Assembly: GCA_003666325.1 (NCBI GenBank)
Contig: QPIL01000123.1
Coordinates: 1 to 64,000 of the forward strand
Reading direction: 5' to 3'
DNA from: Methylococcales symbiont of Iophon sp. n. MRB-2018
Lineage (GTDB): Bacteria; Pseudomonadota; Gammaproteobacteria; Methylococcales; Methylomonadaceae
DNA: 64,000 nt
The position numbers were made by a program, and so were the translations under genes. The notes under the pieces are model-generated. The model had not been told where the DNA came from. It saw only the letters and a program-made list of their open reading frames with translations, and searched no databases. Shown in pieces: positions 36,078 through 48,638 of this stretch (position 1 is its first letter; each line of letters begins with the position of its first letter).

Positions 36078-39000
36078 TTACTCTGTATTAAGAGCTTGTT
36101 TTAATGCTTCCTCTACCTCTACTGCATCTACTATAGCTGTATCCGAAGAAAAGTTGCCCGCTTTATTTGCCAAACGTTTTTTCTTTCGTTGCTTATGATA
36201 GGCTAAACCCGTTCCAGCTGGAATCAATCTCCCTACAATCACATTTTCCTTTAAACCATTAAGGCTGTCATTAATTCCTCTAACTGCTGCATCCGTCAAT
36301 ACACGAGTAGTTTCTTGAAAAGAGGCCGCAGAGATAAATGATTCTGTCGCCAATGAAGCCTTGGTAATACCCAGCAAAACAGGATCATAACTTGCCGGGA
36401 TTTTTCCTTCTTTTTCTATTTCTTTATTAACTTCATTGACGTGCGCACGTTCAACCTGCTCGCCCTTAACAAAACCGGTTTCACCTCCTGATGTTATATC
36501 AACCTTCCTTAACATCTGTCTGATAATCGCCTCTATATGCTTGTCATTAATACCTACTCCTTGTAAGCGATATACATCTTGAATTTCTTTCACTAGATAA
36601 TCAGCCAATTCCTCGACGCCTCTCAATCTTAAAATATCATGAGGCGTTAATTCACCTTCCGCAATGGTTTCACCTTTTTCTACAAACTCACCTTCGAAAA
36701 CAGTAATATGTCGCCATTTTGGAATTAATGTTTCGAATTGCTCGCCCTCAGAATCCGTAATCACAATACGTTGCTTGCCTTTTGTTTCTTTACCAAAAGA
36801 AATCATTCCTGTAGCTTCTGCTAAAATCGCGGGGTCTTTAGTTTTTCTTGCCTCAAATAAATCAGCTACTCGCGGTAACCCCCCCGTAATATCACGCGTT
36901 TTACTTGATTCTTGCGGGATTTTTGCCAATACATCCCCTACTTTAACTTCTCCACCACTTTTAATACCGGCAATAGCTCCAGCAGGCAAGAAGTATTGCG
37001 CAGGAGTATCTGTCCCTGATAAATTAACCGCTCCCCCCTGCTCATCAACCAGTTTAACCATAGGTCGCAACTCTTTGCCCGCCACACTTCGTTGTTTAGG
37101 ATCAATAATAACTCGAGATGTTAGCCCTGTAACATCATCCGATTGCTCCTGAACAGTAACACCATCAATAAAGTCAATTAACTCAACAAATCCATCCACT
37201 TCTGTAACAACAGGATGTGTATGAGGGTCCCAGTTGACAATAATATCACCTGTCTGTACTGTTCCTCCTTCATCAATAGATAGTACAGAGCCGTAAGGTA
37301 TTTTGTAACGTTCCCGCTCTCTTCCATAGGCATCCATCACCCCAACTTCCCCTGAACGTGACACTGCCACTAAGTTACCTTCTTTGTTTTTAACTGTTTT
37401 CAGATTACTTAGCTTAATAGTTCCCGCAGATTTTACTTGCACATTACTAATTGCCGCAGACCTAGAGGCTGCACCCCCAATATGGAAAGTACGCATCGTC
37501 AACTGTGTACCCGGCTCACCAATAGATTGAGCAGCAACAACACCAACAGCCTCACCTTGATTGACCAAATGACCACGACCAAGATCACGACCATAACATT
37601 TAGCACAAACACCATGTCTTGCTTCACAAGTAATAATGGAACGGACCATCAATCGATCAATACTATTAGATTCCAAAAGTGCAACCATAGACTCATCGAT
37701 CATAGCTCCTGCAGAAATAATAACCTGCTCTTCTTTTTGATCCATTACATCATTGATAACAACACGACCTAACACTCTTTCTGATAACAGTTCTACAACA
37801 TCACCACCCTCAATAATAGGAGTCATGATTAAACCATCTGTAGTACCACAATCATCATGTAATACTACTAGATCTTGTGCAACATCTACCAATCTTCGGG
37901 TTAAATACCCTGAGTTTGCAGTTTTTAATGCGGTGTCTGCCAGACCTTTTCGGGCGCCATGAGTAGAAATAAAATACTGCAATACATCCAAACCTTCACG
38001 GAAATTCGCAGTAATTGGCGTTTCAATAATGGATCCATCTGGCTTAGCCATCAATCCCCGCATTCCAGCTAATTGACGAATCTGTGCAGCAGAACCCCTT
38101 GCTCCCGATTCAGCCATCATGAACACGGAATTAAATGATTTTTGTTTTACTACCTTTCCCTCTGCATTAATAGCGTCCTCTTCTCCCAAACCATCCATCA
38201 TTACTTTAGCCACTTGCTCATTAGCATGTGACCAAATATCAACAACTTTATTATATCTTTCTCCATTAGTAACCAAACCTGATGCGTATTGGTTCTGTAT
38301 TTCTGTCACTTCTGCTTCAGCAGCTTCTAATATAGGTGCTTTTTTCGCAGGTATTACCATATCTTCAATACCAAAGGACACACCAGAACGTGTTGCATAT
38401 TTGAAACCCAGATACATGATTTTATCTGCTAATACCACCGTGTCTTTATTGCCTAAGTAGCGGTAGCTGTAAGCAATCAGTTTTGATATATTCTTTTTTG
38501 TCATGTCCACGTTGACCATATCAAATGGCATGCCTTCTGGAACAATATCCCAAATCAATGCACGACCCACTGTTGTCTCGTAACGCTTAGTTTGACTATA
38601 AACATCACCCTCTTCATTTTTAAGTTTTTCAGTAACACGCATCTGAATTTTGCTTTGCAACTCCACCGCTTTACAATCTAACGCTTTATTAACCTCATCG
38701 ATATTTCCGAATACACTTCCTTCACCTTTAGTATTAATTTTTTCACGACTAATATAATACAGACCAAGCACTACATCCTGAGAAGGGTTAATTACTGGCT
38801 CACCATTTGCAGGTGATAAAATATTATTAGTCGCCATCATTAACACTCTGGCTTCTAATTGTGCTTCAATTGAAAGCGGAATATGTACGGCCATTTGATC
38901 GCCATCAAAATCAGCGTTAAAAGCACTACATACCAATGGATGCAATTGAATCGCTTTACCTTCAATCAAGGTCGGCTCAAAAGACTGAATGCCTAATCTA

Positions 39001-40289
39001 TGAAGTGTAGGTGCCCTATTTAATAAAATAGGATGCTCTCTAATCACCTCTTCTAAAACTCCCCAAACTTCTGCGCCCTCACGCTCAACCATCTTTTTTG
39101 CTGCCTTTATGGTTGTTGCTAAACCGCGAAACTGTAATTTACTAAAAATAAAAGGCTTAAATAATTCAAGTGCCATTTTTTTCGGCAAACCACATTGGTG
39201 TAATTTTAATGTTGGCCCTACCACAATGACCGAACGCCCAGAATAATCGACACGTTTGCCCAACAAGTTTTGCCTGAAACGCCCCTGCTTACCTTTAATC
39301 ATGTCTGCTAATGATTTTAGCGGTCTTCTATTTGTTCCTGTAATGGCTCTGCCACGTCGACCGTTATCCAAAAGCGCATCAACAGATTCTTGAAGCATAC
39401 GCTTCTCGTTACGAACAATAATATCGGGTGCATTTAAATCCAATAACCGTCTCAAGCGATTGTTTCTATTAATAACACGACGATATAAATCATTTAAATC
39501 TGATGTCGCAAAACGACCACCATCCAGTGGCACTAAAGGACGTAACTCAGGCGGCAACACGGGTAACACTGTCATAATCATCCATTCAGGACGGTTATTT
39601 GATGCTAGCAATGAGTCAATTACCTTAAGACGTTTTGAGAACTTCTTAATCTTGGTTTCAGAATTTGTTGAATTTATCTCTTCTTTTAGAATGCCAACTT
39701 CTTCTTTTAAATCAATCGATTTAAGAAGATCAAAAACAGCTTCTGCGCCCATTTTAGCGACAAACTCGTCACCATGTTCTTCAATAGCATCTAGGAATTC
39801 GTCATCTGTCAATAACTGTCCACGCTCCAGAGTTGTCATACCTGGATCAAGCACTACAAATGATTCAAAATATAAAACACGCTCAATGCCTCGCAAAGTC
39901 ATATCTAACAACAATGCAATTCTTGATGGTAACGATTTTAAGAACCAAATGTGTGCAACAGGACTGGCGAGATCAATATGCCCCATTCGCTCACGTCTTA
40001 CTTTTGCAATGGTAATTTCTACGCCACATTTCTCACAAATGACACCACGATGTTTTAAACGTTTATATTTTCCACATAAGCATTCGTAGTCACTGACTGG
40101 ACCAAAAATTTTTGCACAAAATAGTCCGTCACGCTCAGGTTTAAACGTGCGGTAATTAATGGTTTCTGGTTTTTTTACTTCCCCATACGACCATGAACGG
40201 ATCATATTAGGCGATGATAAACCAATACGTATCCCATCAAAATCCTCGGTACGACCTTGACGCTTAAGGAAATTCATCAAATCTTTCAA
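36078..40289 (-). CDS. rpoC: RNA polymerase beta' subunit
   Basis: 1403 residues, close to E. coli (1407). The N-terminal zinc site CxC...CxxC is visible ([19 protein letters not shown]). The catalytic motif [12 protein letters not shown], near residue 460, holds the three Mg-binding Asp. The second zinc site is [15 protein letters not shown]. It follows rpoB after 103 bases. Confidence 0.99.
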   Translation of the reverse strand: MKDLMNFLKRQGRTEDFDGIRIGLSSPNMIRSWSYGEVKKPETINYRTFKPERDGLFCAKIFGPVSDYECLCGKYKRLKHRGVICEKCGVEITIAKVRRERMGHIDLASPVAHIWFLKSLPSRIALLLDMTLRGIERVLYFESFVVLDPGMTTLERGQLLTDDEFLDAIEEHGDEFVAKMGAEAVFDLLKSIDLKEEVGILKEEINSTNSETKIKKFSKRLKVIDSLLASNNRPEWMIMTVLPVLPPELRPLVPLDGGRFATSDLNDLYRRVINRNNRLRRLLDLNAPDIIVRNEKRMLQESVDALLDNGRRGRAITGTNRRPLKSLADMIKGKQGRFRQNLLGKRVDYSGRSVIVVGPTLKLHQCGLPKKMALELFKPFIFSKLQFRGLATTIKAAKKMVEREGAEVWGVLEEVIREHPILLNRAPTLHRLGIQSFEPTLIEGKAIQLHPLVCSAFNADFDGDQMAVHIPLSIEAQLEARVLMMATNNILSPANGEPVINPSQDVVLGLYYISREKINTKGEGSVFGNIDEVNKALDCKAVELQSKIQMRVTEKLKNEEGDVYSQTKRYETTVGRALIWDIVPEGMPFDMVNVDMTKKNISKLIAYSYRYLGNKDTVVLADKIMYLGFKYATRSGVSFGIEDMVIPAKKAPILEAAEAEVTEIQNQYASGLVTNGERYNKVVDIWSHANEQVAKVMMDGLGEEDAINAEGKVVKQKSFNSVFMMAESGARGSAAQIRQLAGMRGLMAKPDGSIIETPITANFREGLDVLQYFISTHGARKGLADTALKTANSGYLTRRLVDVAQDLVVLHDDCGTTDGLIMTPIIEGGDVVELLSERVLGRVVINDVMDQKEEQVIISAGAMIDESMVALLESNSIDRLMVRSIITCEARHGVCAKCYGRDLGRGHLVNQGEAVGVVAAQSIGEPGTQLTMRTFHIGGAASRSAAISNVQVKSAGTIKLSNLKTVKNKEGNLVAVSRSGEVGVMDAYGRERERYKIPYGSVLSIDEGGTVQTGDIIVNWDPHTHPVVTEVDGFVELIDFIDGVTVQEQSDDVTGLTSRVIIDPKQRSVAGKELRPMVKLVDEQGGAVNLSGTDTPAQYFLPAGAIAGIKSGGEVKVGDVLAKIPQESSKTRDITGGLPRVADLFEARKTKDPAILAEATGMISFGKETKGKQRIVITDSEGEQFETLIPKWRHITVFEGEFVEKGETIAEGELTPHDILRLRGVEELADYLVKEIQDVYRLQGVGINDKHIEAIIRQMLRKVDITSGGETGFVKGEQVERAHVNEVNKEIEKEGKIPASYDPVLLGITKASLATESFISAASFQETTRVLTDAAVRGINDSLNGLKENVIVGRLIPAGTGLAYHKQRKKKRLANKAGNFSSDTAIVDAVEVEEALKQALNTE

Positions 40290-40392
40290 GAGCTTATCCT
40301 CTTTTGTTTGTTCTAGCTTTTATAGAATATGGTGACGAGGGAAAACAGAATAAATTTCTCTGTTATCCCCACTTAATAGATGGTGTATTTAC

Positions 40393-43300
40393 TTACTGCT
40401 GTTCCAGTTCTATATTTACAGCCAACGATCGTATTTCTTTAATCAGTACATTAAATGACTCTGGCATACCCGCATCCATTGTATGGTTACCATCGACAAT
40501 ATTTTTATACATTCTGGTTCTCCCCGTTACATCATCTGATTTAACTGTCAACATTTCTTGTAATGTATAAGCAGCTCCATATGCTTCAAGTGCCCACACT
40601 TCCATTTCTCCGAAACGCTGACCACCAAACTGTGCCTTACCACCTAATGGCTGCTGCGTGACTAGACTATAAGGTCCTGTAGAACGCGCATGCATTTTAT
40701 CGTCAACTAAATGGTTTAGTTTCAACATATACATGTAACCCACAGTGACTTCGCGCTCAAACGGTTCACCTGTCAAGCCATCATAGAGGGTGATTTGACC
40801 ATGTTCTGGTAAATCAGCCAGCTTTAACATTCTACGAATTTCTTCTTCAGAAGCACCGTCAAATACAGGTGTTGCCATCGGGACTCCTGCCACTAAATTA
40901 GTCGCCATTTCCAGTGTTTCTTTATCTGATAAGGAATCAAGATCTTCTTTTCTACCACTACTGTTGTAAATTTTATCGAGAAACTCTCTTATTTCTCCGA
41001 TTTTAGCTTGTGCTTCCAGCATTTTTCCAATTTTAATCCCTAAACCTTTTGCCGCCCAGCCTAAGTGTGTTTCAAGCACCTGCCCTATATTCATTCGAGA
41101 AGGTACACCTAACGGATTTAACAAAATGTCAACAGGGCTTCCATCTGCAGTGTAAGGCATATCCTCTACTGGAACTATTTGAGAAACAACACCTTTGTTT
41201 CCATGTCTACCCGCCATTTTATCGCCGGGTTGAATGCGTTTTTTAACCGCTAAATGTACTTTGACCATTTTTAAAACACCAGGGGCTAAATCATCGCCCA
41301 TAGTGATTTTTTTACGCTTGCTTTCAAAGCGCCGTTCAAATTCTTTACGTTGTTTTTCAATCCGAACCGCTACTGCTTCTAATTGAACATTTATATCTTC
41401 ATCTTTGACTTTAATTTTCAACCAGTCTGAATGAATTAAACCATCAAGATACTGTTGCGTTAACTTGGTACCTTTCCTAATGTCTCCACTAGCCACATCA
41501 ATTTTTTGTCCTATTAATATTTCTGCAGCGCGGCTAAAAATATCCTTCTCAACAATCTTCAACTGATCATCTAGATCCTTTTTGTAGCGTTTAATTTCAG
41601 ACTTTTCAATTTCCAACGCTCTTTCATCTTTAGCCACACCATCTCGGGTAAATACTTGAACGTCAATGACTGTAGCGCGAATACTGCCAGGAACTCTTAG
41701 CGATGTATCCTTAACATCTGCAGCTTTTTCACCAAAAATAGCACGTAATAATTTTTCTTCAGGCGTTAATTGTGTTTCACCTTTAGGCGTTACCTTACCT
41801 ACCAGTATGTCTCCACCTTTGACCTCTGCACCCACATAAACAATACCTGACGCATCCAGTTTAGACAGAGCTTCTTCACTGACATTTGGAATATCAGCTG
41901 TAATCTCTTCAGGACTATGCTTTGTCTCTCTGGCTACACACGTTTTTTCTTCTATATGAATGGTAGTAAATCGATCTTCTTTGACAACACGTTCAGAGAC
42001 TAAAATAGAATCTTCGAAGTTATAACCATTCCAAGGCATAAATGCGATTAACATATTTTGTCCTAACGCTAATTCGCCCATATCTATAGCTGGTCCATCA
42101 GCTAAAATATCGCCTGAACTTACTTTGTCTCTAGGACGAACTAGGGGTTTTTGGTTGATACAAGTATTCTGGTTTGATCGCGTATATTTTGTTAGTGTAT
42201 AGATATCAACATCTGGTATACCTTCTACCGTTTCACTATCATCAACTTTTACCACAATTCTCGCTGCATCTACTGTCTCAATGATACCGCTACGATTAGC
42301 AACCACTGTTACTCCAGAATCTTTAGCCACTACCCGCTCCATTCCTGTTCCCACCAATGGCTTTTCAGCCCTTAATGTAGGAACAGCCTGACGTTGCATG
42401 TTTGAGCCCATTAGCGCTCTGTTAGCATCATCATGCTCTAAAAATGGAATAATTGATGCCGCGACTGAAACAATCTGCTTGGATGACACATCCATATATT
42501 GAACGCTGTCAGATGAAGCCAAAGTAAATTCATCTTTGTATCTTGCAGATACTAGACCATCAATTAACTTGCCTTTTTTATCAACTGCCGCACTCGCCTG
42601 GGCAATAACAAAATCACCTTCTTCAATGGCTGATAAATAATCAACTTGATCAGTTGTCTGCCCATCTTTAACTTGTCTATAAGGGGTTTCCAGAAAACCA
42701 TACGAGTTAGTTCTGGCATAAACAGATAGAGAATTGATTAAACCAATGTTTGGTCCTTCTGGTGTTTCAATAGGACAAACTCGCCCATAATGAGTTGTAT
42801 GTACATCTCTTACTTCAAAACCCGCTCTTTCTCTTGCTAAACCACCTGGTCCCAAAGCTGAAACCCGTCGCTTATGAGTCACTTGTGACAATGGATTATT
42901 CTGATCCATAAATTGAGACAGCTGACTGGAACCAAAAAATTCTTTCACTGCTGCGGAAACAGGTTTTGCATTGATAATTTCCTGCGGCATATAGCCTTCA
43001 GAATCGGCCAGTGTTAAACGTTCTCTAACAGCTCTTTCAACACGAACCAATCCTATACGAAATTGATTTTCAATCATTTCGCCTACTGATCTAACGCGTC
43101 GATTGCCTAAATGATCAATATCATCAACCGTGCCATTACCATTTCTAATGGCAATCAATTCTTTCAATACATCAACAATATCGGCTTTATTTAATATCCC
43201 TTCACCTTCCGTTTCTTCTCTACCTAGGCGACGATTAAATTTCATTCGCCCTACTGCGGACAAGTCATAACGATCGGTTGTAAAAAACAGATTTGAAAAA

Positions 43301-44469
43301 AGATTTTCAGCAGAGTCTTTGGTAGGTGGCTCACCCGGCCGCATCATTCTATATATTTCGACCAAACCTTCTAATCTATTACTAGAAGAATCTAATCTCA
43401 TAGCATTTGAAATGTATGCACCTCTATCTAGATCATTCACATACAAAACATTTATCTCTACAACGCCTTTATCTATTAGTTGCTGTAATAAGTCTTCAGT
43501 CAGCTCATCATTAACATTGGCAACAAGCTCACCCGTCTCTTCGTCGACTACATTATGAGCGAGAATCTTTCCATATAAGTATTCTTTAGGCACCTCAATC
43601 TCAGTAACATTCGCCTTGGTCATTTTCCTGATGTGCTTAGTCGTTATTCTACGTCCTTCTTCAACTAACACTTTTCCATTATGTTTAATATCAAAAGCTG
43701 CCATTTCACTATGCAAACGCTCAGGTATAAGATGATATTTGATGGCTTCATTTGATAATTCAAACTTATTGGTATCGAAGAACATGTCTATCATTTCTTC
43801 GTTATCATAACCTAGCGCTCTTAATAGAATTGTTGCTGGTATTTTACGTCTTCTATCTATTCTTACATATACCGCATCTTTATGATCAAATTCAAAATCT
43901 AACCATGAACCACGATAAGGAATAACTCTGGCGTTATATAACAGCTTACCTGAAGAATGCGTTTTGCCTTTATCATGATCAAAGAACACACCGGGTGAAC
44001 GATGAAGCTGCGACACAATAACACGCTCAGTACCATTGATTACAAAAGTACCGTTATCTGTCATTAAAGGAAGTTCACCCATGTAGACTTCTTGCTCCCT
44101 GATGTCCTTAACTACCTTTGCAGATACTGGCGCCTCTTTATCATAAATGACCAAACGTACTTTAACGCGCAAAGATGCAGCAAAAGTAGCACCTCGCTGC
44201 TGACATTCTCTTACATCAAAAATCGGCTCACCTAATCTATACTCTACATATTCAAGTATCGCATAGCCAGAATGGCTGACAATAGGAAAAACACTAGTAA
44301 ATGCACCCTGCAAACCACTTCGCACTCTTTTTTTAGGCTTGATACCAGACTGCAAAAAACGAGCATATGAGTTAAGTTGAGTCGCTAATAGATAAGGCAC
44401 ATCTAAAACTGCTGCGCCTTTCTCAAAATTATTTCGAATACGCTTTTTTTCGGTAAAAGAATAGGTCAT
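40393..44469 (-). CDS. rpoB: RNA polymerase beta subunit
   Basis: 1358 residues from ATG 44469 ([18 protein letters not shown]), which has a near-perfect ribosome-binding site GGAGG six bases upstream. A longer frame to 44520 lacks one. The rifampicin-site cluster reads [20 protein letters not shown] followed by RVSALGPGG, a sensitive-type sequence. It forms half of the active-site cleft with beta'. 187 bases separate it from rplL. Confidence 0.99.
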   Translation of the reverse strand: MTYSFTEKKRIRNNFEKGAAVLDVPYLLATQLNSYARFLQSGIKPKKRVRSGLQGAFTSVFPIVSHSGYAILEYVEYRLGEPIFDVRECQQRGATFAASLRVKVRLVIYDKEAPVSAKVVKDIREQEVYMGELPLMTDNGTFVINGTERVIVSQLHRSPGVFFDHDKGKTHSSGKLLYNARVIPYRGSWLDFEFDHKDAVYVRIDRRRKIPATILLRALGYDNEEMIDMFFDTNKFELSNEAIKYHLIPERLHSEMAAFDIKHNGKVLVEEGRRITTKHIRKMTKANVTEIEVPKEYLYGKILAHNVVDEETGELVANVNDELTEDLLQQLIDKGVVEINVLYVNDLDRGAYISNAMRLDSSSNRLEGLVEIYRMMRPGEPPTKDSAENLFSNLFFTTDRYDLSAVGRMKFNRRLGREETEGEGILNKADIVDVLKELIAIRNGNGTVDDIDHLGNRRVRSVGEMIENQFRIGLVRVERAVRERLTLADSEGYMPQEIINAKPVSAAVKEFFGSSQLSQFMDQNNPLSQVTHKRRVSALGPGGLARERAGFEVRDVHTTHYGRVCPIETPEGPNIGLINSLSVYARTNSYGFLETPYRQVKDGQTTDQVDYLSAIEEGDFVIAQASAAVDKKGKLIDGLVSARYKDEFTLASSDSVQYMDVSSKQIVSVAASIIPFLEHDDANRALMGSNMQRQAVPTLRAEKPLVGTGMERVVAKDSGVTVVANRSGIIETVDAARIVVKVDDSETVEGIPDVDIYTLTKYTRSNQNTCINQKPLVRPRDKVSSGDILADGPAIDMGELALGQNMLIAFMPWNGYNFEDSILVSERVVKEDRFTTIHIEEKTCVARETKHSPEEITADIPNVSEEALSKLDASGIVYVGAEVKGGDILVGKVTPKGETQLTPEEKLLRAIFGEKAADVKDTSLRVPGSIRATVIDVQVFTRDGVAKDERALEIEKSEIKRYKKDLDDQLKIVEKDIFSRAAEILIGQKIDVASGDIRKGTKLTQQYLDGLIHSDWLKIKVKDEDINVQLEAVAVRIEKQRKEFERRFESKRKKITMGDDLAPGVLKMVKVHLAVKKRIQPGDKMAGRHGNKGVVSQIVPVEDMPYTADGSPVDILLNPLGVPSRMNIGQVLETHLGWAAKGLGIKIGKMLEAQAKIGEIREFLDKIYNSSGRKEDLDSLSDKETLEMATNLVAGVPMATPVFDGASEEEIRRMLKLADLPEHGQITLYDGLTGEPFEREVTVGYMYMLKLNHLVDDKMHARSTGPYSLVTQQPLGGKAQFGGQRFGEMEVWALEAYGAAYTLQEMLTVKSDDVTGRTRMYKNIVDGNHTMDAGMPESFNVLIKEIRSLAVNIELEQQ

Positions 44470-44591
44470 ATTTACCTCCATACCTTCAATCAATGGATTG
44501 TTTAAACTCGCCAAAATCAACCTAATTTCGACGATACTTTCTACAAACAGTAAAAGACCGATGACAAATTGCCACTAGCCCATTATTCATA

Positions 44592-44640
44592 CCCTAGAGA
44601 AATTATAAACCGAACAAACTAGGTCTTATATCTCTCTGGG
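44592..44640 (-). promoter_or_regulatory. rplL-rpoB intergenic hairpin (attenuator or processing site)
   Basis: CCCAGAGA and TCTCTAGGG on the minus strand can pair with one bulge. In E. coli the same interval has an attenuator and an RNase III cleavage site that lower rpoB expression relative to rplL. Function here is inferred from position only. Confidence 0.35.
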
Positions 44641-44656
44641 TTTGCATCGGTTCTTG

Positions 44657-45031
44657 TTATTTAAGCTCACCAGAAGCACCAGCTTCTTCAAGAGTTTTCA
44701 ACGTTTCTTCGGCTTCAGTTTTACTAACACCTTCTTTAACAGGTGTTGGTGCACTCTCTACGGTACCTTTCGCATCTTTTAACCCTAAGCCTGTGATAGC
44801 ACGTACCGCTTTAATAACAGCTACTTTATTCTCACCAAACGATGTCAAAATAACATCAAATTCAGTTTGTTCTACACCACCACCTGCATCGCCGCCTTCA
44901 GCAGGAGCAGCAGCCGCTGCAACTGTAGCTGTCACGCCAAATTTTTCTTCCATCGCTGAAATCAAGTCAACGATTTCCATAACAGTCATGTTTGAAACTG
45001 CTTCTAAAATATCTTTTTGTGAAATTGCCAT
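44657..45031 (-). CDS. rplL: 50S ribosomal protein L7/L12
   Basis: 124 residues: N-terminal dimerisation helices, an Ala/Gly-rich hinge ([15 protein letters not shown]) and the C-terminal factor-recruiting domain (KTEFDVIL-like [23 protein letters not shown]). The stalk protein that activates GTPase factors, present in multiple copies per ribosome. Confidence 0.98.
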   Translation of the reverse strand: MAISQKDILEAVSNMTVMEIVDLISAMEEKFGVTATVAAAAAPAEGGDAGGGVEQTEFDVILTSFGENKVAVIKAVRAITGLGLKDAKGTVESAPTPVKEGVSKTEAEETLKTLEEAGASGELK

Positions 45032-45067
45032 TTCTTATGTTCCTCTAAATAAGTTGTTAACGGGTAT

Positions 45068-45583
45068 TTAAGCTTCCGCTGTTTCTGTTGTTGATTCTTG
45101 CATTTGATCTTTAAAAGCGGCCAGTGTACGTACCAGTTTCCCAACAGGTGCTTTCATTACAGCCATAATCAAACCAATACCTTCGTCTCGCGTAGGCATA
45201 CTTGCCAAACGAGCCAGTTCAGACACATCAAGTGATTGACCATCAAAGCCAATTACCTTAGCAATTAACTTGTTATTGGTTTTTGCAAAATCATCAATTA
45301 ATCGTGCTGCCGCGCCAGGTGCTTCCATTGAAAAAGCAATGATTAACGGACCCTTCAACCCATCTTGCATGCATTCAAATTCTGTTCCTGCTATCGCACG
45401 CTTTGCCAAAGTGTTTTTGACCACTCGCAGATAAACATCCATTTCTTTTGCTTTAACGCGCAACGCTGTTAACTCAGCTACCGTTAAACCACGATATTCA
45501 GCTGCTACTGCGGATAATGCTTTAGCAGCATATTGAGCAACTTCATCAACAACTACCTTTTTGCCATCTAGGTTTAATGCCAC
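45068..45583 (-). CDS. rplJ: 50S ribosomal protein L10
   Basis: 171 residues, ALNLDGKKVVVDEVAQ start; the C-terminal helix anchors L7/L12 dimers. L10 with L12 represses its own translation in E. coli through the leader mRNA. It precedes rplL by 36 bases. Confidence 0.98.
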   Translation of the reverse strand: MALNLDGKKVVVDEVAQYAAKALSAVAAEYRGLTVAELTALRVKAKEMDVYLRVVKNTLAKRAIAGTEFECMQDGLKGPLIIAFSMEAPGAAARLIDDFAKTNNKLIAKVIGFDGQSLDVSELARLASMPTRDEGIGLIMAVMKAPVGKLVRTLAAFKDQMQESTTETAEA

Positions 45584-45599
45584 AGATTACCTCCGGTAA

Positions 45600-45787
45600 T
45601 TTTCAGACTTTCGTCTAATTTGAATAAAATACATTTTTTACAATGCACCTTACGGTTCCCTTACCCATCTTCCGGTAAAGCTCTTCCGTCTACGTTGGCC
45701 TACAAAATTGCTATAAATTATACTTTTCAGCACCAACGGTCTTTGACGGTTGCCAGTTACCGGCAACCCAAAGTTCTTACTTACTTT
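45600..45787 (-). promoter_or_regulatory. Probable L10 leader RNA
   Basis: A 204-base gap between rplA and rplJ with several pairable segments, including GGTTGCCGGTAACTGGCAACC on the minus strand (AGTTGCC/GGCAACC-type stem) and GTAGACGGAAGAGC. L10 leaders are known at this position in many bacteria. The assignment relies on position and structure potential. Confidence 0.5.
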
Positions 45788-46483
45788 TTATACGACAATG
45801 CTTGATTGCTCAATACACAAACCAGGTCCCATCGTTGATGAAATCGCTACTTTCTTCAAATACACGCCTTTAGCAGAAGAAGGTTTTGATTTTTTCAGAT
45901 CTGCAATCAAAAATTCTAAATTCTCTTTAATTGATGTTTCATCAAATGATACTTTTCCTATTGAGCAGTGAATAATCCCACCTTTGTCGGTACGATATCT
46001 TACTTGACCTGATTTTGCGTTTTTTACAGCTGTTGCAACATCAGGTGTTACTGTGCCTATTTTAGGGTTTGGCATCAATCCTCTTGGACCAAGAATCTGA
46101 CCTAATTGTCCAACTACACGCATAGCATCTGGCGATGCAATTACTACATCATAGTCCATTTCGCCTTTTTTAACCTGTGCAGCTAAATCATCCATACCCA
46201 CAATATCTGCACCAGCTTCTTTGGCTGCATCAGCATTAGCTCCTTGTGTAAAAACAGCAACTCGCACAGTCTTCCCAGTGCCATGTGGCAAAACTGAAGC
46301 ACCACGTACATTTTGCTCTGATTTTTTTGAATCAACGCCTAAAACAACACTGACATCAACTGACTCGTCAAACTTGGAATTAGCAAATTCTTTTAATAAA
46401 GCAACACACTCTGTAATTGAATATTGCTTACTTGTATCAATTTTAGCCGCAATTAATTTAGCTTTTTTAGATAACTTAGCCAT
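45788..46483 (-). CDS. rplA: 50S ribosomal protein L1
   Basis: 231 residues with [20 protein letters not shown] and [15 protein letters not shown], the rRNA-binding surface. L1 forms the mobile stalk by the E site and represses rplK-rplA in E. coli. It abuts rplK directly. Confidence 0.98.
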   Translation of the reverse strand: MAKLSKKAKLIAAKIDTSKQYSITECVALLKEFANSKFDESVDVSVVLGVDSKKSEQNVRGASVLPHGTGKTVRVAVFTQGANADAAKEAGADIVGMDDLAAQVKKGEMDYDVVIASPDAMRVVGQLGQILGPRGLMPNPKIGTVTPDVATAVKNAKSGQVRYRTDKGGIIHCSIGKVSFDETSIKENLEFLIADLKKSKPSSAKGVYLKKVAISSTMGPGLCIEQSSIVV

Positions 46484-46915
46484 TTACAAGCCCTCCACAT
46501 TCAGACCCATGCTTCTTGCACTGCCTGCTATAATATTTACTGCTGCATCCATATCTGTTGCATTAAGATCTTGCATTTTAATGGTAGCAATTTCTTCTAC
46601 CTGCGTACGTGTTACTGTGCCAACTTTCTCCGTATTAGGTGTGCCACTGCCTTTTTTAACACCTGCCGCTTTCATTAATAAAACGGCCGCAGGTGGTGTT
46701 TTGGTAATAAAAGTAAAACTTTTATCACTATAAACAGTGATCACCACAGGAATAGGTAGCCCTTTTTCCATATCACCTGTTTTTGCATTAAACGCCTTAC
46801 AAAACTCCATGATATTTACACCGTGCTGCCCTAATGTCGGACCCACTGGAGGACTTGGATTTGCTTCCCCAGCTTTAACTTGTAATTTAATATACGCTTC
46901 TATTTTTTTTGCCAT
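46484..46915 (-). CDS. rplK: 50S ribosomal protein L11
   Basis: 143 residues, with [20 protein letters not shown], the thiostrepton-region N-terminal domain that binds 23S helices 43/44. It takes part in factor binding and the RelA stringent response. L11 and L1 genes are adjacent without a gap. Confidence 0.98.
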   Translation of the reverse strand: MAKKIEAYIKLQVKAGEANPSPPVGPTLGQHGVNIMEFCKAFNAKTGDMEKGLPIPVVITVYSDKSFTFITKTPPAAVLLMKAAGVKKGSGTPNTEKVGTVTRTQVEEIATIKMQDLNATDMDAAVNIIAGSARSMGLNVEGL

Positions 46916-46966
46916 CTTTCACTCCTAGTTGGGTGCAACCGCTTTTTCAGCTCCCCAAGAAACAAA

Positions 46967-46996
46967 AATCCCTACCCTTAAAAAAGGATAGAGATT
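46967..46996 (-). terminator. Hairpin with T-run between nusG and rplK
   Basis: On the minus strand AATCTCTATCCTT pairs with AAGGGTAGGGATT across a T-rich loop and is followed by TTTTTG. It could be a partial terminator separating secE-nusG from rplKAJL. Confidence 0.5.
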
Positions 46997-47013
46997 CACT
47001 TAAATAAAAAATA

Positions 47014-47547
47014 TTACTGCTTTTCAACTTGACCAAATTCCAACTCTACTGGAGTAGAACGACCAAAAATTAATACCGAAACTTTTAGCCTGCTTTTTTC
47101 GTAATTCACTTCTTCAATGCTACCATTAAAGTCTTTAAAGGGGCCGTCAATTACACGAACAACTTCACCCACTTCAAATAATACTTTCGGTCTTGGTTTA
47201 TTAACACCTTCTTCAACTCGATTAAGAATTGCACTCGCTTCTTTTTCTGAGATAGCTGTGGGTCTGTCTGGTTTTCCACCAATAAAACCCAGCACTCTTG
47301 GAATATTACGCACCAAATGCCAAGTCTCTTCCGTTAAATCCATCTGCACCAAAACATAGCCAGGAAAAAACTTTCTTTCACTCTTGCGTTGTTGCCCCAT
47401 CCGCATTTCAACAACTTCTTCAGTTGGAACCAAAATCTTTCCGAAATGGGACTGAAACCCTTCAAGCTCTATCTTTTCTTCTAGTGCCAGCTTAACTTTA
47501 TTTTCATAGTTTGAATAAGCATGTACCACATACCAACGAAGCGCCAT
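47014..47547 (-). CDS. nusG: Transcription termination/antitermination factor NusG
   Basis: 177 residues: NGN domain from [20 protein letters not shown], and a C-terminal KOW domain ([20 protein letters not shown]). It links RNA polymerase to Rho or to ribosomal S10. Four bases after secE, as usual. Confidence 0.98.
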   Translation of the reverse strand: MALRWYVVHAYSNYENKVKLALEEKIELEGFQSHFGKILVPTEEVVEMRMGQQRKSERKFFPGYVLVQMDLTEETWHLVRNIPRVLGFIGGKPDRPTAISEKEASAILNRVEEGVNKPRPKVLFEVGEVVRVIDGPFKDFNGSIEEVNYEKSRLKVSVLIFGRSTPVELEFGQVEKQ

Positions 47548-47551
47548 GACT

Positions 47552-47938
47552 TTACCCCCCTTGCCCAGTTAAGATTTTAATCCCCCAAAAAAGAAACATG
47601 TCCAAAAACCACAAAATCAGCCCCACCAAAAAAACCATTCCAAAGACCAATAATGTCGTTTTTGTTGTTTCTTCTCGGCTTGGCCAGACTACTTTTCTAA
47701 CTTCCTGCTTTGCTTCTAAAGCAAAAATCCATACATTTCTGCCCGCCACAGTTGTTGCCATTATACTTAAGGCTATTATTACCACAGCAACCAGTGCCAA
47801 TACTCTATACAAGAGTATAAAACCAGGTACCTCAGAAAAATAATAAAAAGCGGCTACGCCAGCCACCACAAATACAAGGGATAAACCTTGTTTTACAACA
47901 TCAAGGATTTTTGACGTGTCTTCCGCCTGTGCATTCAT
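47552..47938 (-). CDS. secE: Preprotein translocase subunit SecE
   Basis: 128 residues with three predicted membrane helices, the long gammaproteobacterial form. The conserved amphipathic segment [20 protein letters not shown] precedes the last helix, which clamps SecY. Confidence 0.97.
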   Translation of the reverse strand: MNAQAEDTSKILDVVKQGLSLVFVVAGVAAFYYFSEVPGFILLYRVLALVAVVIIALSIMATTVAGRNVWIFALEAKQEVRKVVWPSREETTKTTLLVFGMVFLVGLILWFLDMFLFWGIKILTGQGG

Positions 47939-47944
47939 TTATAA

Positions 47945-47980
47945 ATCGTGGGGTTATCGTGGGGTTATCGTGGGGTTATC
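47945..47980. repeat. Three tandem copies of ATCGTGGGGTT
   Basis: An 11-bp unit repeated exactly three times plus ATC, between tRNA-Trp (3' end 47989) and secE (start 47938). In minus-strand RNA this gives repeated AACCCCACGAT. It may be replication slippage or a processing spacer. Confidence 0.9.
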
Positions 47981-47988
47981 TTCTGAAT

Positions 47989-48064
47989 TGGCAGGCCAGG
48001 AGGGACTCGAACCCACAACCTGCGGTTTTGGAGACCGCTGCTCTACCAATTGAGCCACTGACCT
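47989..48064 (-). tRNA. tRNA-Trp (CCA)
   Basis: 76 nt with encoded CCA. Acceptor AGGTCAG pairs with CTGGCCT (one G-U). The anticodon loop reads CTCCAAA with CCA, and the T-loop is GGTTCGAGTCC. It sits directly before secE, its usual place. Confidence 0.96.
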
Positions 48065-48090
48065 AATTCAGAAACCATAAAGAACCGCTT

Positions 48091-48119
48091 ATTATAATCT
48101 ACCTATTTTTTTGTTGCAA
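48091..48119 (-). promoter_or_regulatory. Sigma-70 promoter for tRNA-Trp-secE-nusG
   Basis: TTGCAA, a 17-base spacer and TATAAT on the minus strand; the predicted start falls about 20 bases before tRNA-Trp. It makes the secE operon independent of the upstream tRNA cluster. Confidence 0.7.
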
Positions 48120-48323
48120 TAAAAAAATATAATTCTTCTGTGTGATTTTTTGCTAGGCTCTCATGCAATGCGATGCACCTAAGTGCCTAGATATAATTAA
48201 TTTAACTAATTTTTTATCTGGGATTTTTTTCATACTCAAGGCACATAAATTAGCGTATAGCAAGCTACTCAACAATTTATGTAACGCAGAATATGGTAAA
48301 AAAACCAATAAAAATGTTAAATT

Positions 48324-48483
48324 GAGACCTCAGCATAACGCATGAACGGATAAAAAAAGGCTAGAAGCTTTCCATCTTTCAGCCAAAATAACGCGCAATA
48401 GTCTACTATTACACTTGTATTTTGACTAAAACCTGAAAAATTCTATCGTTTTTTTCTCATCGCCAGAGTTATGCTGAGGTCTC
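48324..48483. mobile_element. 160-bp MITE-like element with 16-bp perfect terminal repeats
   Basis: GAGACCTCAGCATAAC at 48324-48339 is exactly inverted at 48468-48483, and AAATT flanks both sides (48319-48323, 48484-48488) as a likely target duplication. The terminal bases resemble the IS5 remnant end at 985 (GAGACCTTTGCATAA). No reading frame of note inside. A related fragment, TTGAGGTCTCAGATTA, occurs near 58733. Confidence 0.75.
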
Positions 48484-48548
48484 AAATTAATTATTCTCAA
48501 GCGCTTAACAAGAAAGCAGACCATGAAAAACAAAACGAAGGTAGTATC

Positions 48549-48624
<76 letters not shown>

Positions 48625-48638
48625 GTATAAAATAATGA

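Noticed and set aside
36664-40089. Several plus-strand frames of 60 to 209 codons opposite rpoC
   Set aside because: Antisense shadows of a highly conserved gene; none has a start context or family signal.
48120-48320. Search for tufB remnants downstream of tRNA-Thr
   Set aside because: No frame on either strand gave EF-Tu motifs; tufB appears fully deleted.
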